The notes under the pieces: generated by a model
What the model saw: the letters and a program-made list of their open reading frames with translations, nothing else
Told to the model about the DNA's origin: nothing
Databases searched by the model: none
NCBI GenBank assembly: GCA_005879435.1
Contig: VBKX01000354.1
Coordinates: forward strand, 1 to 5,393
Direction: 5' to 3'
Source: Deltaproteobacteria bacterium
GTDB lineage: Bacteria; Desulfobacterota; Binatia; UBA9968
DNA: 5,393 bases
Program-made: the position numbers and the translations under genes
Shown here: piece by piece, positions 1-4,878 of the stretch
Numbering within the stretch: the stretch's first letter is position 1
How the letters are laid out: each line of letters begins with the position of its first letter

Positions 1-1
1 C

Positions 2-76
2 CATAGAGAATTAGAAACCGCGATCAACGGAATGATGAAACGGCGGCTCAGCAATCTGCAGCTCGACGAGAAATAG
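2..76 (+). CDS. Possible C-terminal tail of a small protein cut by the left edge (DUF465/YdcH-like?)
   Basis: The plus-strand frame beginning at base 2 is open from the window edge to a TAG at 74-76, giving 24 residues. The peptide is charged and helix-like. It starts HRELE and continues with MMKRRLSNLQLDEK. This resembles the short coiled-coil hairpin proteins of the DUF465/YdcH type, in which an H-x-x-L-E segment is followed by a basic R-x-L-S turn and a second helix. In that family the second helix usually runs further, so the stop here may be premature; the frame after the stop continues briefly with basic residues. A competing minus-strand frame begins with ATG at 107-105 and is also open to the edge. 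It reads as a hydrophobic peptide with no strong ribosome-binding site. Too little sequence is present to decide. Confidence 0.22.
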   Translation, partial: HRELETAINGMMKRRLSNLQLDEK

Positions 77-217
77 ATGATACGAATCCACGCGAAAAGA
101 TCCATTCGCTAATTTTTCCCGTTCCAATATCGATTCACTTTCCGCGGTTGTACGCCGCACGCCCAGAGACCGAACTCCGCCGAACCGACCTCTGACGTTT
201 CAAATGATTAGTCATTA

Positions 218-649
218 TCAGGACAAGCCTTTGCGGTAGCGTGCCGCGCCCATATGGCCAACGCCAATTGTGAGGATACCGAGCACGAGATGCATGAACT
301 GGATGACCCAATGAGACGCACCGACCATTAGAGACGCCTGCATCATGCCGAGGACGGCTGTAATGGCGCCGATGACCAGAGCGCAGGCGGCGATGGTCCA
401 GCTGCCGCCTTTGGAAAATGCCTGCGCGACACCGATAACCCAAAGCGCACCGACCGCCAGAAGCCCAAGCAGCATGTGCATAGATACGAGATTCAAAGCG
501 ACGCCGATCCAGAAGAGCGCGCCAAGGATCAGCGCGAGTAATCCCGCGAGACGTAAAACTATCGAAGCAATACGTATCAGTAAACACTCGATGCAGGCGG
601 CGCGCAAACGCTCGCTGTAATCCCGACGTAGGCGACTGCGAAATACCAA
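218..649 (-). CDS. Small four-helix membrane protein of unknown function with repeated MHxxLG motif
   Basis: I cannot name the family. The product is about 143 residues and almost wholly hydrophobic. Probable membrane helices lie near residues 30-52, 57-76, 84-105 and 113-133, with a short basic tail (RYRKG). Histidines sit at 58, 113, 120 and 132, inside or at the ends of helices. Helices 2 and 4 carry matching motifs, MHMLLGLLAVG (57-67) and MHLVLGILTIG (119-129), suggesting an internal duplication of a two-helix unit. The start is uncertain. The longest frame begins at a TTG (649-647) with only a distant GGGAG upstream; another TTG lies at 607-605. The first 25 or so residues are polar, unlike the rest, so they may not be translated. 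The gene ends in TGA (220-218). It lies 51 bases downstream of the NfeD-like gene on the same strand and may be co-transcribed with it. A heme- or quinone-related role would fit membrane histidines but is only a guess. Confidence 0.65.
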   Translation of the reverse strand: MVFRSRLRRDYSERLRAACIECLLIRIASIVLRLAGLLALILGALFWIGVALNLVSMHMLLGLLAVGALWVIGVAQAFSKGGSWTIAACALVIGAITAVLGMMQASLMVGASHWVIQFMHLVLGILTIGVGHMGAARYRKGLS

Positions 650-700
650 GACAATTCAACCGCTCCCAGGACGAATTGGAAGGTCGCACGCAAGTGACAT

Positions 701-1090
701 TTAATTTCCCCGCTGTTTGGGCGTGGTCACGATGACTTGCATCCCCTCGGCGCTCACGATCTCCACTTCAGTTCCGGGAATAATCACCTGATCGATGGGA
801 TTCGCGATAGCATTCCAAAGCTCGCCTCGGACTCGCACGTAGCCACGGGGGTTCAGACGATCTTGCGCCACGCCGCGCGCGCCGACGAGGGCTTGCGAAC
901 CAGGTTTGACGTTCTCGTAGGCAAGCCGAAGGAGCGGATACATCAGCAAGTCTTTAAATACCCATCCGATGAAACCTAAAACGGCGATCCAGCCCGGCAG
1001 GTATCGCCAATTCCACAGACTAATGATGATCAGTCCAGTGATGATCCAACCTGGAATCTGAAACAGGATGTATCTCTGCCACGTCGACAC
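701..1090 (-). CDS. NfeD-like membrane protein, short form
   Basis: This 129-residue product has the two-part layout of short NfeD-family proteins. An N-terminal pair of membrane helices (about residues 8-26 and 31-50) is followed by a C-terminal OB-fold domain (about 64-122). The OB-fold shows the family pattern: a G-x-x-G-V strand (GARGVAQ, 70-76), then L-x-P-x-G-x-V (79-85) and G-E-x-W-x-A (89-94), ending in V-E-I-V and a Val/Thr-rich strand. NfeD proteins usually partner stomatin/prohibitin-type proteins in membrane microdomain or envelope quality functions. No stomatin gene or serine-protease domain is visible here, so the partner may lie elsewhere. I chose the GTG start at 1090-1088 because a near-perfect Shine-Dalgarno sequence, AAGGAGG, lies just upstream (1107-1101). 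An upstream in-frame TTG at 1120 would place that site inside the coding region. The gene ends in TAA. A promoter-like pair lies upstream at 1150-1121. Confidence 0.85.
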   Translation of the reverse strand: MSTWQRYILFQIPGWIITGLIIISLWNWRYLPGWIAVLGFIGWVFKDLLMYPLLRLAYENVKPGSQALVGARGVAQDRLNPRGYVRVRGELWNAIANPIDQVIIPGTEVEIVSAEGMQVIVTTPKQRGN

Positions 1091-1100
1091 CGCGCGAGCA

Positions 1101-1107
1101 CCTCCTT
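1101..1107 (-). promoter_or_regulatory. Strong Shine-Dalgarno site that fixes the NfeD-like gene start
   Basis: The minus strand reads AAGGAGG here, a full anti-16S match, 10 bases before the GTG at 1090. It favours GTG 1090 over the longer TTG frame at 1120, which would translate through this site. Confidence 0.75.
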
Positions 1108-1120
1108 CGTGTAACCGCAA

Positions 1121-1150
1121 TTAATATGCAACGGGACGTGTTGGAATCAA
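1121..1150 (-). promoter_or_regulatory. Candidate sigma-70 promoter for the NfeD-like gene
   Basis: On the minus strand a TTGATT (-35-like, 1150-1145) is followed after 18 bases by TATTAA (-10-like, 1126-1121). Transcription would begin near 1115, just downstream of the spurious TTG at 1120 and upstream of the Shine-Dalgarno site at 1107-1101. This layout agrees with the GTG 1090 start. The match was found by eye. Confidence 0.4.
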
Positions 1151-1177
1151 GACTAACGCGTCTTGTGGCTCGGTTAA

Positions 1178-1189
1178 ATGGGCGCCCAT
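1178..1189. promoter_or_regulatory. Perfect 12-bp palindrome in the divergent intergenic region
   Basis: ATGGGCGCCCAT reads identically on both strands. It lies between the two divergent promoter-like elements, 28 bases beyond the minus-strand -35 and 32 bases upstream of the plus-strand -35 (1222). This is a reasonable place for a dimeric regulator to bind, but no regulator gene is in the window. A short GC-rich palindrome can also arise by chance. A second, smaller inverted repeat (CCGCA/TGCGG, 1198-1211, four-base loop) sits between it and the plus-strand promoter. Confidence 0.3.
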
Positions 1190-1221
1190 GCGATCTTCCG
1201 CAACTCTGCGGTTAGCACAGC

Positions 1222-1250
1222 TTGACCCGCTCAGCGCGCGTCGATACTGT
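1222..1250 (+). promoter_or_regulatory. Candidate sigma-70 promoter for the family-3 binding protein
   Basis: TTGACC (1222-1227) and TACTGT (1245-1250) are separated by exactly 17 bases, matching five of six and four of six consensus positions. Transcription would start near 1257, about 24 bases before the ATG at 1281. The element lies inside the longer possible frame that begins at ATG 1188, which argues that the true start is 1281. Confidence 0.5.
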
Positions 1251-1280
1251 CATGGAGAAAACTCCGAGCGAGGGCATCTC

Positions 1281-2084
1281 ATGACCACAAATTCTTTGCG
1301 TATGGATCTCGCGCCGACCGGCAAGCTACGCGTCGGCATCAACTATGGCAACCCCGTGCTGGCTAAAAAAGACTCAACGAGTGGAGATCTCCATGGCGTG
1401 GCCGTCGATCTGGCGCGCGAGCTTGCTCGGCGTGCAGACGTGCCCGTCGAGCTGATTGGCTTCGAATCGGCAGGAAAGATGTTCGAGGCGGTGAAAACGG
1501 GTGCCTGGGATATCGCGTTTCTCGCGATCGACCCGGGCCGCGCCGACGAGGTTGATTTCACCCCTCCTTACGTCGAGATCGAGGGGACCTATCTGATTCC
1601 TGCGGGTTCGCGGTTTGACACTCTCGAAGACGTCGATTGCGATGGCGTGCGCATCGGCGTGTCAGCCAAGAGCGCTTACGATTTATTTTTGAGCCGCAGT
1701 ATCCAGCATGCCGAACTGGTGCACGCGCCGAGTCCGGACGCAGCGTTCGAGCTGCTCAATGGCGGCAAGGTCGATGTGCTCGCCGGCGTGCGGCAACATC
1801 TCGTGGCAAACTCCGCGCGGCTTCCCGGATCGCGCGTGTTCGATGACCGGTTCATGGCGATTCAACAAGCGCTTGGTATTCAGAAAGGCCGCGAGGAAGG
1901 CGCAAAGTACCTGCGCGATTTCATCGAAGACGTGAAAGCGTCAGGATTCGTCGCGCGCGCGATTGAGAAAGCCGGCGTGCGCGGCGTATCGATCGGTCCC
2001 GCCGCCGCTCCGTTCCGACGGAAAATCTTCAATAACTCTTTTCTCAGGGGCGTCGCGGCAAAATTCCAGCTCCTTGTCTGCTAG
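1281..2084 (+). CDS. Family-3 extracellular-type solute-binding protein without signal peptide
   Basis: The 267-residue product has the two-lobe periplasmic-binding-protein type II fold of family 3, the polar amino-acid binders. Visible landmarks are the opening strand KLRVGIN (15-21), the GVAVDLARELA helix (39-49), the G-x-W-D-x-A strand (74-79), and the motif R-x-x-x-V-D-F-T-P-P-Y (87-97). The arginine of that motif normally holds the ligand carboxylate. A second-lobe start follows (VRIGVS). The expected N-terminal export signal is absent, from ATG 1281 and also from the longer frame at ATG 1188. I prefer 1281 because GCGAGGG lies six bases upstream and a promoter-like pair overlaps the longer frame. 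No permease or ATPase of the amino-acid type is adjacent. The protein may act as a cytoplasmic sensor or binder, or be exported another way. Signal-less relatives of this protein are, as I recall, common in proteobacteria. The last 25 or so residues (RRKIFNN through LLVC) look less conserved and may be a read-through extension. Confidence 0.85.
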   Translation: MTTNSLRMDLAPTGKLRVGINYGNPVLAKKDSTSGDLHGVAVDLARELARRADVPVELIGFESAGKMFEAVKTGAWDIAFLAIDPGRADEVDFTPPYVEIEGTYLIPAGSRFDTLEDVDCDGVRIGVSAKSAYDLFLSRSIQHAELVHAPSPDAAFELLNGGKVDVLAGVRQHLVANSARLPGSRVFDDRFMAIQQALGIQKGREEGAKYLRDFIEDVKASGFVARAIEKAGVRGVSIGPAAAPFRRKIFNNSFLRGVAAKFQLLVC

Positions 2085-2184
2085 AACGCGCGAATCGCCT
2101 CGCCGCAATCGTCCAGGTTGAACGGCACGCGCGCTTTTTCCCTGGTATTATGATTCGGCGCATAACGCTTGAAAAACATTCCCC

Positions 2185-2211
2185 TTGACCGCAGCGCCGC
2201 GGATTTATAGG
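2185..2211 (+). promoter_or_regulatory. Weak candidate promoter for the ABC importer operon
   Basis: TTGACC (2185-2190) is followed by TATAGG (2206-2211) with a 15-base gap, shorter than the ideal 17; TAGGCT at the 17-base distance is a poorer match. The -35 and its flank (CTTGACC, then GC and AGCGC) resemble the element at 1221 before the first binding-protein gene. The element lies about 190 bases upstream of the start codon, so another promoter may be the real one. Confidence 0.25.
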
Positions 2212-2384
2212 CTGGCTGCCGATCAGTTGTACCGGCCATTCGCTTCGTCTGCGATCCGTGCTACGGTGCCGCGGTCCGATCCTTGAGGGCGGAGGAAAAT
2301 TTACAGTCGATCGCAGGTACGCGAGCGCAGTTCAGACATGGTCGTTGAATGAAGCGCGCATCGTTGTGATTTCCGGGCGGAACG

Positions 2385-2391
2385 AAAGGAG
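2385..2391 (+). promoter_or_regulatory. Shine-Dalgarno site of the broken binding-protein gene
   Basis: AAAGGAG lies seven bases before ATG 2399. It selects this start over the upstream in-frame codon at 2258 and shows that the gene's translation start is still intact although the reading frame is broken later. Confidence 0.7.
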
Positions 2392-2398
2392 CAGAAAA

Positions 2399-3317
2399 AT
2401 GAAACTCGTCAGCCGGCTCGGCGCGCTGGTTTTTTTCCTGGCTGGATTTGTCGCCGCCGCCCACGCGGCGTCGGATCTGAAGACCGTCAAAATGGTCATC
2501 CCCAGAGGCAGCACGTTCGTGCTGAGTTATTATGGAGCGCGCGACGCCGGTATTTTTCGCAAGCACGGCATCGAAGTCGATGTGGATGCGCGTCCTTTCG
2601 GGGGTTTTATGGCCGGACTGCCAACCCGCCAGGTGCTCGTCGGCACCTATGCCGGACTCAATGCAGGATATTTGGGTACGCAAGGATTCGCCGTTAAAGA
2701 AATTCGGCGACCTTAAAGGCAAGAGATTCGGCGTGTGGTCGAGAGGCGCGGGCGCCACCCGAACGCTCGAGGCGCTCGCCATCGACGGCTTCAAACTCGA
2801 CCTCAACAGGGATACGCAGACGATCGAGATCGCCGGTCCCGCTCTGATGGCGCTCTTGGATAAGGGCGAAGTGGACGCGATGTTCAACTTGAGCTCGCTG
2901 TCGATCGCCGCCGCGTCGCAGCCGGACAAGTATCGTTTACTTTTCAGTCCCGACGAGTACTGGAAGGAAAAGACCGGCGCGCCGTTGGTCTGGTCGGCGC
3001 CGACCATCGCCTGGAAAGATTGGATCGACGAGGACCGCCAGCGCGCCAAGAACCTCGTCGACGCGCTGCACGAGTCGTGGCAGTGGCTGCGCCAGAACTC
3101 GGACAAAGCCGTGGAAAAGTACGGCAAGCTCGCCGGCGTGCAGAATGCCGCCGAAGCGGCAACGCTCAAAAAGATGCTCCAGGGGGGCGGCATCTTTCTC
3201 GACAAGTGGGATCCCAAAATCATCGATGCGCAGTGGAAGTTTCTCGACCTGGCCAAACAAGCGGGCATCATCAAGGCCGTGCCCGCCAAAGACAAATACA
3301 CATTGGTCTTGCGCTAA
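2399..3317 (+). pseudogene. Frame-broken NMT1/THI5-like (SsuA/TauA-type) ABC substrate-binding protein
   Basis: This is the receptor gene of the importer operon. From ATG 2399 the first frame encodes a Sec signal peptide (basic start, hydrophobic core, AHA-A cleavage near residue 23). It continues with the first-lobe pattern of the family: VKMVIP, YYGARDAGIFRKHGI, then GLPTRQVLVGTYAGLNA. Conservation ends near 2665 and the frame stops at TAA 2714-2716. From about 2661 the next frame resumes the same protein: MQDIWVRKDSP, DLKGKRFGVWS, a GEVDAMFNLSSL segment, and a normal C-terminus ending at 3317. The two parts add up to about 306 residues, against roughly 325-335 for the family. From memory of relatives, a stretch of about 20 residues (containing a GGGLT-like motif) belongs between them. 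The loss is therefore a deletion of 3n+2 bases, not a single-base slip. The downstream part alone could start at ATG 2661 but would lack the signal peptide and half of lobe 1. The ligand is unknown; family members bind sulfonates, nitrate, thiamine precursors and other small molecules. Confidence 0.85.
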
Positions 3318-3331
3318 CGAAAGCGGCCCCG

Positions 3332-4096
3332 GTGAAATTAATCAGGCCAGACCTGTTACCTGGCCTCCTAACGGCGGTCGGTCTTCTCTTGGTGTGGAAG
3401 GCGGTGTCGCTGTTTTTCTTACCGACCTTTTTGCCCTCGCCGCTCGAGCTTTTGGTCCGCATCTGGTCGATCTTCAGCAATCCGTCGGCGTATCCGATCA
3501 TCGGCAAAACACTCGAACGAGTTCTCGCCGGCTTGATGCTATCCATGCTCATCGGCGCGGCCATCGGCCTGGTCATGGGGCTGCGCCGCTCGGCGGGAAG
3601 TTTCTTGGACAGCTGGATCATGGTGCTGCTGACCTTTCCGTCGATCTCCTGGGCGTTCCTCTCGGTGCTCTGGTTCGGCATCTCCGAGATCGCGCCGATC
3701 TTTACCGTGGTCTTGATCGTCTTTCCGTACGTCACTATGAATGTTTGGGAAGGCACGAAGGCGATGGACAAAGAGCTCACCGACATGGCGGCGGTTTTCC
3801 GCGCCAAGCGATCGCTGCTGTTGCGCAAAGTCCTGATACCGCAACTGATGCCTTATCTTTTTTCCTCGCTGCGCATCAGCTTTGCGCTGTCGTGGAAAAT
3901 CGCGTTGGTGAGCGAGGCCTTCGGCGCGGGCCGCGGCGTCGGTAAAGAACTGATGTATTGGTTTCAAGGAACCCGCGCCGACATGATGCTCGCTTGGGGC
4001 GCGAGTTTCATGGTGCTGATGGTGTTGTTCGACGCTCTCGTTTTGCGGCCTTGGGAAAACCGGGTTTTTTCCTGGAGACAGATAACGGCAGCGTGA
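3332..4096 (+). CDS. ABC importer permease 1 (SsuC/TauC/NrtB-like, BPD_transp_1)
   Basis: The 254-residue product is an inner-membrane channel subunit of a type I importer. A first helix (about 10-29) is followed by the family's LPSP motif (34-37). The transmembrane domain begins at the T-L-x-R-V helix (60-68), with a G-x-x-x-G-x-x-M-G-L-R segment (75-85), and a typical FPSISWAFLSVLWFG stretch (102-116) follows. The cytoplasmic EAA loop that docks on the ATPase lies at about 150-174 (TDMAAVFRAKR through LIPQLMP). Its usual central glycine is replaced by Arg157. I chose GTG 3332 because it lies 14 bases after the preceding stop and gives normal family length. The same frame is open upstream but only as a shadow of the binding-protein gene. 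The ribosome-binding site is weak (GAAAG), so expression probably relies on coupling to the gene before. Its stop overlaps the GTG of the ATPase gene by four bases. It is homologous to the second permease downstream. Confidence 0.9.
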   Translation: MKLIRPDLLPGLLTAVGLLLVWKAVSLFFLPTFLPSPLELLVRIWSIFSNPSAYPIIGKTLERVLAGLMLSMLIGAAIGLVMGLRRSAGSFLDSWIMVLLTFPSISWAFLSVLWFGISEIAPIFTVVLIVFPYVTMNVWEGTKAMDKELTDMAAVFRAKRSLLLRKVLIPQLMPYLFSSLRISFALSWKIALVSEAFGAGRGVGKELMYWFQGTRADMMLAWGASFMVLMVLFDALVLRPWENRVFSWRQITAA

Positions 4097-4878
4097 AGGC
4101 TATGTCGCCTCAAGCGGTGGTGATCGACGGTCTGAGAAAAATGTTTCCAAGCCCCAACGGGCTCGGCGAATTTGCCGTTATTGAGTCTTTGAGTCTCGAG
4201 ATCGCGCGCGGCAATTTCGCCAGCATCGTCGGTCCATCCGGTTGCGGCAAGAGCACGCTGCTCAACATTATCGCCGGGATCGAATCGCATGACGCGGGGC
4301 AGGTGCGCATCGTGCCGCAAGATGGAACGGGCTCGAACGCGCGCATCGGCTACGTTTTTCAGAGCCCGCGATTGCTCAATTGGCTCACGGTTGAAGACAA
4401 CGTAAAGTTCGGCCTCGAGGCGCAAAATATCGAGCGCGGCTGCTGGGACGAGCGGGTGAAAAAATATCTGGACATGGTCGGACTCGCCGGCCAGGAGCGC
4501 AACTTCCCGCTCAAGCTTTCCGGCGGCATGCAGCAAAGGGTGGCGATCGCGCGCGCGTTCGCCATCGAGCCCGACATCCTGTTGATGGACGAGCCGTTCA
4601 GCCATCTCGACGAGATCACGGCGCGCAAGATGCGCGTCGATCTGATGCATATCCTGGAGCGCGCCCGACCGACGATTCTGTTCGTGACCCATTCCCTGCG
4701 CGAAGCGGTGTATCTCTCGGAAGAGGTCTACATGATGAGCGTCAAGCCGGCGCGCATCTTCAAGCACTTGCGCGTCGAGATTCCGCGGCCGCGCGAGCCG
4801 GAGGATCCAAGACTCTTCGATCTGGAAAAAAATCTGGTCAAGGAATTCTTCGCGGTTCTGGAACAGGATCACCGATGA
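4093..4878 (+). CDS. ABC importer ATP-binding protein (SsuB/TauB/NrtD-like)
   Basis: The 261-residue product is the cytoplasmic motor that hydrolyses ATP to drive the two permeases. All catalytic motifs are intact: Walker A GPSGCGKST (47-55), Q-loop glutamine in VFQSPRLL (Gln90), ABC signature LSGGMQQR (142-149), Walker B ILLMDEP (162-168, catalytic Glu167), D-loop SHLD (170-173), and the H-loop histidine His200 in FVTHSL. Length and the Q-S-P-R-L-L-N-W pattern fit the taurine/nitrate/sulfonate importer class, with no C-terminal regulatory domain. Two starts are possible. GTG 4093 overlaps the permease stop as GTGA and has GGAGA 14 bases upstream. ATG 4102 lies three codons further on, with GAAGG too close at two bases. 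I report the first, because four-base overlaps recur in this operon. The gene ends with TGA inside the ATG of the next permease. Confidence 0.93.
   Translation: MKAMSPQAVVIDGLRKMFPSPNGLGEFAVIESLSLEIARGNFASIVGPSGCGKSTLLNIIAGIESHDAGQVRIVPQDGTGSNARIGYVFQSPRLLNWLTVEDNVKFGLEAQNIERGCWDERVKKYLDMVGLAGQERNFPLKLSGGMQQRVAIARAFAIEPDILLMDEPFSHLDEITARKMRVDLMHILERARPTILFVTHSLREAVYLSEEVYMMSVKPARIFKHLRVEIPRPREPEDPRLFDLEKNLVKEFFAVLEQDHR

Larger units (their letters stand above)
2085..2398. other. 314-base intergenic region between binding-protein genes
   Basis: I find no convincing gene, RNA or repeat here. A plus-strand frame open from 2258 merely extends the next gene upstream. Its codons look non-coding, and the true start at 2399 has its own ribosome-binding site. 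A CGCGCG stretch followed by TTTTT (2128-2139) is terminator-like, but I could not find a compact stem. A weak promoter-like element lies at 2185-2211. The region could hold the operon's regulatory sites and a 5' leader of nearly 190 bases. Confidence 0.5.

Noticed and set aside
203..216. AATGA/TCATT hairpin just beyond the stop of the small membrane-protein gene
   Set aside because: The stem is only five AT-rich pairs and no T tract follows on the minus strand, so it is not a credible terminator.
1188..1280. N-terminal extension of the family-3 binding protein from ATG 1188
   Set aside because: It overlaps the palindrome and a good promoter-like pair, adds no signal peptide, and the ATG at 1281 has a suitable ribosome-binding site.
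2087..2145. Rho-independent terminator after the family-3 binding protein
   Set aside because: A T5 run follows a CGCGCG stretch, but the possible partners (CGCGCG at 2087-2092, CCAGG/CCTGG at 2113-2145) leave loops over 20 bases, so no compact stem is supported.
2661..2716. Programmed ribosomal frameshift in the binding-protein gene
   Set aside because: A +1 shift would join the frames but would not restore the missing conserved stretch of about 20 residues. I also see no convincing slippery site with a stimulatory structure.
2261..3301. Long minus-strand open frame (346 codons) opposite the binding-protein gene
   Set aside because: Its peptide has no recognisable domain and is rich in Ser, Arg and Pro, as expected for an antisense shadow. 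The plus strand carries clear family motifs in both of its frames.
3020..3331. A longer permease 1 start at 3020
   Set aside because: The extra 104 residues are Arg-rich, unlike a permease, and overlap the conserved C-terminus of the binding protein in another frame.
3964..4872. Minus-strand open frame of 302 codons opposite the ATPase gene
   Set aside because: It is the antisense shadow of a GC-rich ATPase gene with all motifs intact on the plus strand. The peptide is rich in His, Arg, Asp and Gln, with no domain signal.
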